Part shown: piece after piece, positions 17,107 to 24,482 of the stretch
How positions within the stretch are numbered: position 1 is the stretch's first letter
Layout of the letters: each line of letters begins with the position of its first letter
DNA from: Actinomycetota bacterium
Lineage (GTDB): Bacteria; Actinomycetota; Actinomycetes; S36-B12; CAIYMF01
Assembly: GCA_947455705.1 (NCBI GenBank)
Contig: CANGPO010000018.1
Span: 1-39,731, forward strand
Length of the DNA stretch: 39,731 bases
Reading direction: 5' to 3'
Made by a program: the position numbers and the translations under genes
Notes under the pieces: model-generated
The model's database searches: none
The model's input: only the letters and a program-made list of their open reading frames with translations
What the model was told of the DNA's origin: nothing

Positions 17107-17852
17107 GACTGCTCCTTTAGCGCGCCGTGCACAGGTAGTTCACGTGCTGTGATCAACGAGATCACAGCATCAATAACTTGGGCCAGAGTCAATTCCGTGG
17201 CGTCAACCGCAACAGCATCGTCGGCCTGACGAGTCGGAGAGTCCGCACGTGAAGAATCTGCAGCATCCCTGCGGGCAAGATCCGCGGCCATATCGTCAAT
17301 GGACATGGCACTGGCGCGGCCAGCCGCCTGATCCTCCGCGACTCGACGTGCAGCTCTCACGGCCGGATCGGCGTACAACCAGACTTTGAGATCGGCATTC
17401 GGAAGCACAACGGTGCCGATGTCGCGCCCCTCCATCACCACACCGCGTCCGTCACTGACTGCCTGATCGACGGCCTGTCGTTGGCGCGCGACCAACGCTG
17501 CCCTCGTGGCCGGAACCGCTGAAACTGCGGAAACGGCCGCTGTGACCTCCGGTTCGCGAATCTCAGCAGTGACGTCTACATCGCCTACACGTATCGACAC
17601 GCGATTGGGATCCGCCGACCACACTAAAGCAGGAGCTACCTGGGCCGCGCACTCACCAATTGCGTCGGTGTCCGACAGTTCCACACCCTCCTGGAGGACG
17701 GCCCACGTCACGGCGCGATACATCGCACCGGTATCGACATAGTCAAAGTCGAGAAGGCGAGCCACACCCTTGGCTACCGAGGACTTACCCGAGCTCGCAG
17801 GACCGTCAATGGCCAGAACAACCCCCGCCGGGTTCACTGCACTCACGATCAC
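17103..17852 (-). CDS. cmk: Cytidylate kinase
   Basis: It phosphorylates CMP and dCMP with ATP. Visible motifs are the P-loop in [15 protein letters not shown], the NMP-binding [14 protein letters not shown], and [10 protein letters not shown] with RAARR in the lid region. Length is about 249 residues from the GTG at 17852, which is preceded by AGGA with suitable spacing. A TTG at 17870 and a GTG at 17846 are alternatives. It precedes der with a 4-bp overlap. The gap upstream is AT-rich and carries copies of the TTTRTCGAYAAA palindrome. Confidence 0.95.
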   Translation of the reverse strand: MIVSAVNPAGVVLAIDGPASSGKSSVAKGVARLLDFDYVDTGAMYRAVTWAVLQEGVELSDTDAIGECAAQVAPALVWSADPNRVSIRVGDVDVTAEIREPEVTAAVSAVSAVPATRAALVARQRQAVDQAVSDGRGVVMEGRDIGTVVLPNADLKVWLYADPAVRAARRVAEDQAAGRASAMSIDDMAADLARRDAADSSRADSPTRQADDAVAVDATELTLAQVIDAVISLITARELPVHGALKEQS

Positions 17853-18045
17853 TCCACTTCCTGACGGCAACGATCACGTGTCGACAATGTGCCGACGATT
17901 CACAAATCTTGGTTAACGAACTCATCTCGCGTCATCAGGGGTGCAGTACACGTCCCTAGCGCATCACAAGACTAGAGGTTCATTGAGTGGATTCACGCAC
18001 GTGGTGAGCGCGCCGTCAGACAGAGGGCTGTCGAACACTTATGTC

Positions 18046-18057
18046 TTTATCGATAAA
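18046..18057. promoter_or_regulatory. TTTRTCGAYAAA palindrome, copy 1
   Basis: A perfect 12-bp palindrome, TTTATCGATAAA, in the cmk/tyrA gap. The identical sequence with flanking C and A recurs at 19744-19755. It is probably a protein-binding site; the protein is unknown. Confidence 0.5.
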
Positions 18058-18103
18058 ACGATCTGATGACTCGACCAATCCGATAGATCCCCATGGCCTA
18101 CTT

Positions 18104-18115
18104 TTTGTCGATAAA
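18104..18115. promoter_or_regulatory. TTTRTCGAYAAA palindrome, copy 2
   Basis: TTTGTCGATAAA in the same gap, 46 bp after copy 1. On the minus strand it reads TTTATCGACAAA and shares the 14-mer TATTTATCGACAAA with the copy at 20014-20025. Confidence 0.5.
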
Positions 18116-18175
18116 TAGCAAAAGAGACAGATATACTTGAAAGATATAACTGCAGGTCAGCCGCCTACCGATCTA

Positions 18176-19270
18176 TCAATAACGCACGTGCCAGCCCTGT
18201 TCGCGCAAACTCAATGCAAGGAGGTCCGCAGCGGATGGCTGCACCTCAAGTTCGACCAATCCAGTCGGCCTACCTTGCGTGTGCTCGATCCGGACGTCTT
18301 CAAGGTTCACACCTGCTACACCAATGTCGGCGAACAACCGTCCCAATTCACCCGGTTGGTCAGCAACCATCACCGGTACCACGGCATATCTCGTGGAGGC
18401 GGACCCGTGCTTACCGGGGACTCGAGAGTATCCCTGGGCGCCGGCGCGAAGACTGTCGGCTAACGAGGCTTGGTTCGGCGGCTGCGCATTCAAGGCATCG
18501 CGAAGCACGATCAACCGCTCGATAAGCCCTGTCACCGACTCGGCCACAGGGCCAGCGTTGCTCGCCAAAATCTCAGACCATAAATCCGCATCGGAAGCAG
18601 CGAGTCGGGTGACATCGCGCAGACCCTGCCCGGACAGCGATACGCCCACATCGTCGAGAGGTGACAGGCCCGCCGCTACCAACGAAGCGACAACCTGTGG
18701 AGTGTGCGACGTGAGGGCGACAGCTCGATCATGCTCCTGCGGGGTGGTGGCAACAACAGTCGACCCGAGGCGAGTAACCAGTTCAGCGATGTCACTTACC
18801 CGAGAGGGATCCGTGGCCGGAGTGGGCGTCAGCGCCCACATGCGATCGACAAACAAATCAGCCCTGGCGGCGGTGGGACCAGACAGTTCTCGACCGGCCA
18901 TGGGGTGCCCGGGAACAAACCGTGACAAATCCGCACCCATACCCTCAATGTCTTGTACAAGTTTAGACTTTGTGCTCACAACGTCACTAATTGTCGCGTT
19001 TACATATGTACTAAGTGAGGTCGTAATGACTTCTGCCGCTTTCAGCGGCGGGACTGCTACAAAAACAACGTCTGGGCCCGATGTTGGAAGATCATCAAGC
19101 TCAGAACTTCCCGCTCCGCGTGCCACAGCGGTGGCCAACGCCCTCGGATCTGCGTCCTGTAGCCACACGCTCTCCCCTCGCTCGGACAATGCAAGTGCGA
19201 TAGATGTGCCGATGAGCCCAGTCCCCACAATCAGGATGGATCGGCCACTCGTTTCAATGCTGCTACTCAT
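18176..19270 (-). CDS. tyrA: Prephenate dehydrogenase with ACT domain
   Basis: A 364-residue enzyme of tyrosine synthesis converting prephenate to 4-hydroxyphenylpyruvate with NAD. The N-terminal Rossmann motif is VGTGLIGTSIA (about 15-25), followed by VVSTKSK, the conserved FVPGHPMAGRE substrate-binding segment and LTSHTPQVVAS. The last 75 or so residues form an ACT domain (VPVMVADQPGELGRLFADIGVAGVN), suggesting feedback control by an amino acid, probably tyrosine. It follows aroH by eight bases, so the pair makes prephenate and then uses it. No prephenate dehydratase is nearby. Confidence 0.95.
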   Translation of the reverse strand: MSSSIETSGRSILIVGTGLIGTSIALALSERGESVWLQDADPRALATAVARGAGSSELDDLPTSGPDVVFVAVPPLKAAEVITTSLSTYVNATISDVVSTKSKLVQDIEGMGADLSRFVPGHPMAGRELSGPTAARADLFVDRMWALTPTPATDPSRVSDIAELVTRLGSTVVATTPQEHDRAVALTSHTPQVVASLVAAGLSPLDDVGVSLSGQGLRDVTRLAASDADLWSEILASNAGPVAESVTGLIERLIVLRDALNAQPPNQASLADSLRAGAQGYSRVPGKHGSASTRYAVVPVMVADQPGELGRLFADIGVAGVNLEDVRIEHTQGRPTGLVELEVQPSAADLLALSLREQGWHVRY

Positions 19271-19278
19271 GGATTGGT

Positions 19279-19641
19279 TTACTGGGCCAGGTCTTGGCGC
19301 AGTACCTCCGCACCACGCAGGTAGACATGTTGGATCTGTGAACGGTCCAGATCTACGTCAACATGGGCAAGTACCCGCACTACCTGGCTCAACGCGCCAG
19401 GTACTGCAATCTCCTGAGCGCAGATGAGCGGAACGTCGCCTAGACCAAGTCCGCGCGCCGCAGCGGCGGGAAACATGCACACCAAATCTGGAGTGGATGT
19501 GAAGAGAATCGAGATCAGCGCATCGGTGCTGAGCCCATTGCGCGAGAGCATCTCGGTGACCAATTCCTCGACAGCTTCGGTCATCTCGACGCAATCATCT
19601 GCCTGCAGGCGCGTAGCACCCCGGACGGCACGAACTGGCAC
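19279..19641 (-). CDS. aroH: Chorismate mutase, AroH type
   Basis: A 120-residue monofunctional chorismate mutase of the Bacillus AroH class, converting chorismate to prephenate. The family pattern is clear: VRAVRGATR at the N-terminus, ILFTSTPDL, FPAAAARGLG and the VPL/CAQEIAVPGAL segment. The GTG at 19641 has AGAAGGGA about eight bases upstream. It sits eight bases before tyrA. Its upstream region has an AT-rich stretch with TATACA/TATATA -10-like hexamers, followed downstream by TTTATCGATAAA, which would fit an operator over the transcription start. AroH is also found beside tyrA, cmk and der in other actinobacteria. Confidence 0.95.
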   Translation of the reverse strand: MPVRAVRGATRLQADDCVEMTEAVEELVTEMLSRNGLSTDALISILFTSTPDLVCMFPAAAARGLGLGDVPLICAQEIAVPGALSQVVRVLAHVDVDLDRSQIQHVYLRGAEVLRQDLAQ

Positions 19642-19743
19642 GGCGATTCCCTTCTTATGGACCTGCTCAGGATAGCGACTGCGGCGGAGTCTGCGTGGAG
19701 CGACTCACCGACCTCTCGCTTGATTCCCAATTCGATAGATTAC

Positions 19744-19755
19744 TTTATCGATAAA
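19744..19755. promoter_or_regulatory. TTTRTCGAYAAA palindrome, copy 3, upstream of aroH
   Basis: A perfect palindrome, TTTATCGATAAA, 103 bp upstream of the aroH start. On the plus strand TCGATAGAT lies three bases before it, the same arrangement as on the minus strand at 22727-22748. On the minus strand it lies just downstream of AT-rich -10-like hexamers. Confidence 0.55.
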
Positions 19756-20013
19756 AGGCTATATATGTATACCTTTAAGAACTCTTATCCCCCGCGCAGC
19801 GCCGGCAAGCTGAACGCGCAGCGACACTCGCGCGATGTTAGTAGACAGGACGCGACAATCCTGTCATCGCTGCCCACGCTTCCTGGGCACGTCGGGGCCA
19901 TCGAACGAAGGTGATCAAGCTGCGAATCCACAGAACCGCGTGTGGCCGTCGCACGGGCGAGCACGCGGCTCCAGCACTCCTCGGGATCGACCGAAGCTCT
20001 TTCCATCGGAGTA

Positions 20014-20025
20014 TTTATCGACAAA
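20014..20025. promoter_or_regulatory. TTTRTCGAYAAA palindrome, copy 4
   Basis: TTTATCGACAAA, followed after three bases by ACCTACC and directly by a perfect 8-bp hairpin repeat at 20032-20051. On the minus strand the extended form is GGTAGGT-AGA-TTTGTCGATAA, close to the copy upstream of scpA. Confidence 0.5.
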
Positions 20026-20204
20026 TCTACCTACCAGGCATTGGCCTGGTATCAGGCTGAGACGTCGTGTCGTCCGTATGTCGATAAGTTGATCAATCTA
20101 CAGTTCATGATCGTGCCGATGAAAAATCGATATAACCATAGGCCGACATTGTCGCCTGAGATACTCGAATATGTTTGTCGACAACTCGCTTAGACGATTA
20201 AACG

Positions 20205-20957
20205 TTAAAGACCCACTGCGGCGTAGAGCTCGCCGACCTCTTGAATCGACAACGTGCGGACCTTGCCCGGGCGCAAATCCCCTAGGCCAATCGGCCCGAC
20301 CTTCACCCGCACAAGCCCCTCCACAGGATGCCCAGCGGCTGCCAAAAGTCGACGCACAATGTGCTTACGACCCTCATGTAAAACCACCTCGACTAAGGCT
20401 CGGCCGGGCGCTGAGGTGACGATCTTGAAGCCGTCAACCCGAACGAACCCGTCGTCGAGTTCGATGCCCTCACGAAGGCGTCTGCCCATATCTCGTTCAA
20501 TGGTGCCCTTCACTTGGGCCAGGTAGGTCTTATCCACCCCGTAGGACGGATGTGCCAGTCGCTGGGCAAGATCACCATCATTGGTCAGCAGTAGGAGGCC
20601 TTCTGTGTCAGCATCCAGCCGGCCGACATGGAACAGGCGCTCGCGACGGCCCTTGAGGTAATCCCCCACACAGGGTCGACCCTTCTCATCGGTCATCGTG
20701 GAATGCACCCCACGGGGTTTATTGAGAGCTAAAACCACATGTCCGGGCGCCGTGGGGATTCGCATCCCATCGACCTTCACGATCTGACGCTTGGGATCCA
20801 CGCGAAGACCCTGCTCGAGCACAATCTGACCATCCACCTCGACGCGACCTTCGTCGATGAGCTCCTCACACGCGCGTCGGCTGCCAACGCCTGCCTGCGC
20901 AAGGACCTTTTGCAGTCGAATTCCGTCTTCTGAATCGTGCATGTTCTGAGGTGTCAT
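20205..20957 (-). CDS. rluB: 23S rRNA pseudouridine synthase, RluB/RsuA family
   Basis: A 250-residue pseudouridine synthase that modifies ribosomal RNA. An S4 RNA-binding domain covers about 13-70 (IRLQKVLAQAGVGSRRACEELI). The catalytic domain has the family's active-site Asp in the GRLDADTEGLLLLTNDGDLA segment, then KTYLAQVKG and EGRKHIVRRLLAAAGHPV. Assignment to RluB (23S) rather than RsuA (16S) rests on conserved context after scpB. The gene begins 13 bp after scpB. The ATG at 20957 has only a weak GAGA upstream; an ATG at 20942 is possible. Confidence 0.93.
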   Translation of the reverse strand: MTPQNMHDSEDGIRLQKVLAQAGVGSRRACEELIDEGRVEVDGQIVLEQGLRVDPKRQIVKVDGMRIPTAPGHVVLALNKPRGVHSTMTDEKGRPCVGDYLKGRRERLFHVGRLDADTEGLLLLTNDGDLAQRLAHPSYGVDKTYLAQVKGTIERDMGRRLREGIELDDGFVRVDGFKIVTSAPGRALVEVVLHEGRKHIVRRLLAAAGHPVEGLVRVKVGPIGLGDLRPGKVRTLSIQEVGELYAAVGL

Positions 20958-20970
20958 TTTTGTCTCGATG

Positions 20971-21678
20971 TCAACTTGAGGTTTGGTCTAGAAAGTCTTC
21001 CAACGTATCTAGATCGGGAAGGTAGTCCATCACAGGGGGTAATTCCTCCAATGATGCGATCCCCAGACGGTCGAGGAAAAGATCCGTCGTCATGTAGAGC
21101 AAGGCACCGCTGCCCGCTTCCTGCCCGGACTCGACAATCAAGCCCCGCGTGGTGAGCGTGCGAATGACGCCGTCCACGCTGACCCCTCGGATGGCTGCGA
21201 TGCGAGAGCGAGCGACCGGCTGGCGGTACGCGATCACGGCCAGCGTCTCTAGAGCAGCCTGCGATAACTTCGATTGCTGCCCATCGCGAACGAACCGCTC
21301 CACAACCTCTGCACAGTCACCGCGGGTGTAGAACCGCCATCCCCCGGCGACCTGACGCAGGTCGAAGCCTCGTCCTGACTCGGTGTAATCGGCGGCGAGC
21401 TCCTCGAGGGTAGCCACCACATCGTCTTGCGGGCATCTGACCAAGGACGCCAATTCAGCAGCCGACATGGGCTGCTCGGTCACAAGCAAGAGCGCCTCGA
21501 GGGCCGCAGCCAAGGTTGGGGCGCCGAGACCGTCCTCGAGGACATCGGACTCGTCGGTGCCATCAGCCTCATCGACGACTGAAGTGGCTTCATCTGCCAT
21601 CTCGTCAATCACTGAATCCCCTTGTGTCTCAAGGGAATTTGCTGGTTTCTCAATCTCGCTGACGTCGTCGTCGCTCAT
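20971..21678 (-). CDS. scpB: Segregation and condensation protein B
   Basis: A 235-residue ScpB (kleisin-associated winged-helix protein) that joins ScpA and SMC in the bacterial condensin. The core from about residue 50 shows LEALLLVTEQPMSAAELA, the conserved GWRFYTRGDCAEVVERFV, LSQAALETLAVIAYRQPVAR and RGVSVDGVIRTLTTRGLI. The first 45 residues form an acidic, low-complexity extension rich in Asp and Glu. The start overlaps scpA by four bases (ATGA), so ScpA and ScpB are made together. Confidence 0.96.
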   Translation of the reverse strand: MSDDDVSEIEKPANSLETQGDSVIDEMADEATSVVDEADGTDESDVLEDGLGAPTLAAALEALLLVTEQPMSAAELASLVRCPQDDVVATLEELAADYTESGRGFDLRQVAGGWRFYTRGDCAEVVERFVRDGQQSKLSQAALETLAVIAYRQPVARSRIAAIRGVSVDGVIRTLTTRGLIVESGQEAGSGALLYMTTDLFLDRLGIASLEELPPVMDYLPDLDTLEDFLDQTSS

Positions 21679-22661
21679 TCGTCCTCCTGAGCTGGCTGTA
21701 TTGCTTCATCTACGTTCCCTGTCCCATCAACCGGTTCAGCTGGGTCGGAATCGCTGATCGTGGCCGCGTCATCTGCCCCGACCGGCACCCCGTCATACTC
21801 CTCGGCTACCAGTTCGACCTCGCCCTCGGCGGGTCCCGTCCACCGGATATGCAGCTCACCAAGCGGTGTCACCTGGTCGAACGCCACCGAACCTTCTCGG
21901 TAGAGCTCCAAGAGGGCTAAGAATCGCGCCACGACGAGCAGCGTCGTATCGCAGTCGGAGACCAGGCTTCGGAAAGTCGCAACTGAATGTCGACGAAGGC
22001 GGTCCACCATGATGGCTGCCTGCTCGCGGACGCTCACTCGGGGTGCATGAACGTGTGAAATCGACACAGTAGCAACGGGTTTGGGCATCAGCGCCCGACC
22101 GGCCAGTTGGGCAAATTGCTCGGGATCTTGAGCGATCACAACCTCAGGAAGCAGCTGGGCAAACTCTGGATCCAAGCCGGCCGTTCTGGGTCGACTACGG
22201 GACCCAACCCGCAAGAGTTGCCCGAGTAGAACCGACACTTCCTTGTACGCCCGATACTGCAGGAGTCGGGCAAACAGCACATCACGTGCTTCAAGAAGCG
22301 CCAGATCTTCCTCGTCCTCAACCTCCCCTGACGGCAACAACCGTGCCGCCTTGAGGTCAAGCAACGTCGCTGCAACGACGAGGAACCCCGATGCTTCGTC
22401 CAAATCCCACTCTTGACCGCGGCTGCGGATGTGGGCAACGAAATCGTCGATGACGGTATGGAGCGCAAGAACCGTGACATCGAGTTTGTGCTTGGCGATC
22501 AGGCTCAACAGGAGATCAAACGGGCCTTCAAACTCGTCCAGCCGCACTGAGAAGGCCGAGGAGCCGATCTCCGTGGGATTTTCCGTGGTCGCCAGATCTA
22601 CGGCCTCTGCGGCCTCCTGGGCGCTCTCAGAAGCCGTTGCACCAGATTCTGCAACGTCCAT
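21675..22661 (-). CDS. scpA: Segregation and condensation protein A (kleisin)
   Basis: ScpA bridges the SMC heads in the chromosome-condensing complex. The conserved N-terminal domain is FEGPFDLLLSLIAKHKLDVT, followed by FLVVAATLLDLKAARLLP; the C-terminal winged helix includes VVARFLALLELYREGSVAFDQ. The protein has about 328 residues from the ATG at 22661, with acidic tails at both ends. A GTG at 22697 would add 12 residues; neither start has a clear ribosome binding site. The upstream gap to the RHH gene is AT-rich and carries the extended palindromic motif at 22727-22748, so scpAB may have its own regulated promoter. Confidence 0.95.
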   Translation of the reverse strand: MDVAESGATASESAQEAAEAVDLATTENPTEIGSSAFSVRLDEFEGPFDLLLSLIAKHKLDVTVLALHTVIDDFVAHIRSRGQEWDLDEASGFLVVAATLLDLKAARLLPSGEVEDEEDLALLEARDVLFARLLQYRAYKEVSVLLGQLLRVGSRSRPRTAGLDPEFAQLLPEVVIAQDPEQFAQLAGRALMPKPVATVSISHVHAPRVSVREQAAIMVDRLRRHSVATFRSLVSDCDTTLLVVARFLALLELYREGSVAFDQVTPLGELHIRWTGPAEGEVELVAEEYDGVPVGADDAATISDSDPAEPVDGTGNVDEAIQPAQEDE

Positions 22662-22726
22662 CACGTCCGAGAACGTACCTGTCCGAGGTGGCCGCACACA
22701 CGATGGGTGCCTTCGACACGCGGAAT

Positions 22727-22748
22727 CATCGACAAATCTATCTATCGA
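22727..22748 (-). promoter_or_regulatory. Extended GATAGAT-TTTRTCGAT motif upstream of scpA
   Basis: On the minus strand this reads TCGATAGAT, three bases, TTTGTCGAT, then GA. The plus strand at 19732-19755 has TCGATAGAT, three bases, TTTATCGAT, AA, and the minus strand at 20017-20035 has a similar GGTAGGT form. It lies about 66 bp upstream of the chosen scpA start, in the gap between the RHH gene and scpA. Confidence 0.5.
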
Positions 22749-22832
22749 TATGCCGTTTAGTTCATTTAAATAGTGCTCTGACCTGCGCTGATGTTAGAAA
22801 CGACTGAATTGCGGCGCGAGACACCGTAACGG

Positions 22833-23297
22833 CTATAAGCCGCGGAGCCGTCTCACCAGAATGCTGTCATCGCCCTTGGAATCAAGATCGGCAATCAACA
22901 TCGCCAGAGCTTCACGAACAATGCGCCCACGATCCACGGCAAGTCCATGCTGCGCGCGAAGAATCAACTTGGCCTGTTCGAGATCGACGAGTTCCTCAGG
23001 CGATACGTAGACGGTGATCTTCTCCTCGTGACGCTCGCGGCCCGACGGACGGCGGTCCCCCGCATTGCGCGGACGACGACGGGTGGCCGGTCGTACTTGA
23101 GTAACCTCGGCGGAGTCGGCGACGAACTCCGCGTCACTTGGTGCGACGGGGGTATGCGCGATCACCGTCGCTGACGCAACTGGGGTGACCGTCGGTGCAT
23201 TCAACGCGGCACCAACCGGTACGGCTGGCTCTGGCTCTGCATCCGATGTCCTACGGAACAGCTCATCTGCTCCCGGCAAACTAGCTCGACGGCTCAT
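22833..23297 (-). CDS. Ribbon-helix-helix-like protein paired with ParA
   Basis: A 154-residue protein. Residues 1-90 are low-complexity (Ala, Pro, Val, then a basic RRRPRNAGDRRPSGRER patch). The C-terminal part has a short beta strand, KITVYVS (93-99), followed by two helices (EELVDLEQAKLILRAQHG and GRIVREALAMLIADL), the pattern of a ribbon-helix-helix DNA-binding domain. It overlaps parA by four bases, so the two are made together. In plasmids, small RHH proteins of the ParG/omega type partner ParA. By analogy this may be the DNA-binding or ATPase-stimulating partner of the adjacent ParA; this is inference. Its site could be the nearby palindromic motif. I know of no named chromosomal homologue. 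Confidence 0.75.
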   Translation of the reverse strand: MSRRASLPGADELFRRTSDAEPEPAVPVGAALNAPTVTPVASATVIAHTPVAPSDAEFVADSAEVTQVRPATRRRPRNAGDRRPSGRERHEEKITVYVSPEELVDLEQAKLILRAQHGLAVDRGRIVREALAMLIADLDSKGDDSILVRRLRGL

Positions 23298-24232
23298 GGT
23301 GCGAGTACCTCCCTGGCGAGCTGACGGTAGGCGGTCGCCCCCGTCGAACTCGAGGCATAGGTCGTGATCGGCTCGCCCGCGACAGTTGTTTCCGGGAACC
23401 GCACGGTTCGGGCGATCACCGTGTGGAAGACCTTGTCATCAAATGCTTCGACAACCCTCGACAGCACCTCACGTCCATGAAGGGTGCGTGAATCGTACAT
23501 CGTTGCGAGAATTCCCTCAACCTCAAGTCGAGGGTTAATCCTTTCCTGTACGCGGTAGATAGTGTCCATCAGGAGCGCAACACCACGCAGAGCGAAGAAC
23601 TCACACTCCAGCGGAATGATCACTCCATCTGCCGCAGCGAGGGCGTTTACTGTAAGCAGGCCCAACGACGGCTGGCAGTCAATCAGGACGACGTCGTACT
23701 CCCCCACGATCGGGGCTAGGACGCGAGCCAACGTCTGCTCACGCGCAACTTCACTGACGAGCTGCACTTCGGCCGCTGACAGGTCAATATTGCCCGGAAG
23801 TAGGTCAAGGCCTGGGACGGCCGTTTTGAGCAGAACCTCGTCGATGCTCACATCACGCTGCATCAGCAGGTTGTAAATCGTGAGGTCGAGTTCATGTGGA
23901 TTCACCCCTAGACCCACCGACAGCGCGCCCTGCGGATCAAAATCCACCAACAGCACCCGACGACCGGTCTCGGCAATCGCAGCGCCCAGATTGATCGTGG
24001 TGGTGGTCTTGCCGACCCCGCCCTTCTGGTTACACAGGGCGATGATGCGCGCGGGACCGTGTTCGGTCACCACAGGTGGCTCGGGGAACTCGACCCTTGG
24101 CCGACCCGTCGCATCAAGATCGACGCTGGTTTCGGCGGCCGGTGCCACGCTCTCGGGAAGCAGTTCGGCCAGCGGCTGCGTGGCCGGCTGCGCCGATAAC
24201 GGCTCAGACGACGTCATTGGCTCTTCAGTCAT
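23294..24232 (-). CDS. parA: ParA-family ATPase (chromosomal orphan ParA)
   Basis: A ParA/Soj-type ATPase of about 312 residues. The deviant Walker A KGGVGKT is at about 70-76, with LVDFDPQGALSVGLG, VLIDCQPSLGLLTVNAL and the C-terminal REVLSRVVEAF region. The first 60 residues are low-complexity. In this xerD-scpAB context it matches the orphan ParA found in actinobacteria (Rv1708 position; PldP-like), separate from the ParAB system near the replication origin. Family members act in chromosome or division-site positioning. The ATG at 24232 is preferred. An ATG at 24322 would add 30 residues but overlaps a -10-like TATGAT (24329-24324), which could be the parA promoter. Confidence 0.9.
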   Translation of the reverse strand: MTEEPMTSSEPLSAQPATQPLAELLPESVAPAAETSVDLDATGRPRVEFPEPPVVTEHGPARIIALCNQKGGVGKTTTTINLGAAIAETGRRVLLVDFDPQGALSVGLGVNPHELDLTIYNLLMQRDVSIDEVLLKTAVPGLDLLPGNIDLSAAEVQLVSEVAREQTLARVLAPIVGEYDVVLIDCQPSLGLLTVNALAAADGVIIPLECEFFALRGVALLMDTIYRVQERINPRLEVEGILATMYDSRTLHGREVLSRVVEAFDDKVFHTVIARTVRFPETTVAGEPITTYASSSTGATAYRQLAREVLAP

Positions 24233-24482
24233 GTCCTGCACCACCAACCCTAGTTTCGGACCTGTCGAATCCGAATGTGATCCGGTTACGACGTTATCGG
24301 CTTCCTTCTGAAAAGTCGACATAATCATAAAAAGACTCATTGCTCTCTCGATAGGGAACCACATCGCCAAGGCGACGATTTGCCACAGTAGAGGGCAAGA
24401 CGGGGTCGTGGCAACCCCACCAGTCACATCCGTACCACAAGAAACATCATGTGCGAGGGCGGATGGAGAGCGTTTGTGCAGG

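Larger units (their letters stand above)
17853..18175. other. Intergenic region cmk/tyrA with palindromes, no gene seen
   Basis: No convincing reading frame fills these 323 bases. The half nearest tyrA (about 18040-18175) turns AT-rich. It contains TTTATCGATAAA at 18046-18057, TTTGTCGATAAA at 18104-18115, a direct repeat of AGATATA near 18129-18147 and GATAGATC at 18083. It probably holds the cmk-der promoter and the tyrA terminator, but neither is obvious. Confidence 0.6.
19642..20204. other. 563-bp intergenic region with hairpins and palindromes
   Basis: No recognisable gene. It contains TTTATCGATAAA at 19744-19755, TTTATCGACAAA at 20014-20025, TTTGTCGACAAC at 20174-20185 and a weaker copy near 20079. 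It also has three stem-forming repeats: GACAGGA/TCCTGTC (19844-19865), TGCCCA/TGGGCA (19871-19889) and TACCAGGC-ATTG-GCCTGGTA (20032-20051). Both ends are AT-rich around a GC-rich centre. A plus-strand frame ending at 20193 codes for AT-rich sequence (VFIDKSTYQALAWYQ and so on) but matches no family I know. It probably holds the aroH-tyrA promoter and possibly an RNA. Confidence 0.6.

Noticed and set aside
18279-19427. A 382-codon plus-strand frame opposite tyrA and aroH
   Set aside because: It is Ser/Thr/Arg-rich with no family resemblance and lies wholly antisense to two well-recognised genes; long antisense frames are common at this base composition.
18046-20185. The TTTRTCGAYAAA sites as dif, parS or DnaA boxes
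   Set aside because: The sequence matches none of these consensus sites: there is no XerC/XerD arm pair, no TGTTTCACGTGAAACA-like sequence and no TTATCCACA.
19942-20193. A plus-strand 83-codon frame with a protein-like AT-rich half (VFIDKSTYQALAWYQ)
   Set aside because: No family recognised, no ribosome binding site, and its coding sense overlaps palindromic motifs also seen outside any frame. Kept only as a note in the intergenic entry.
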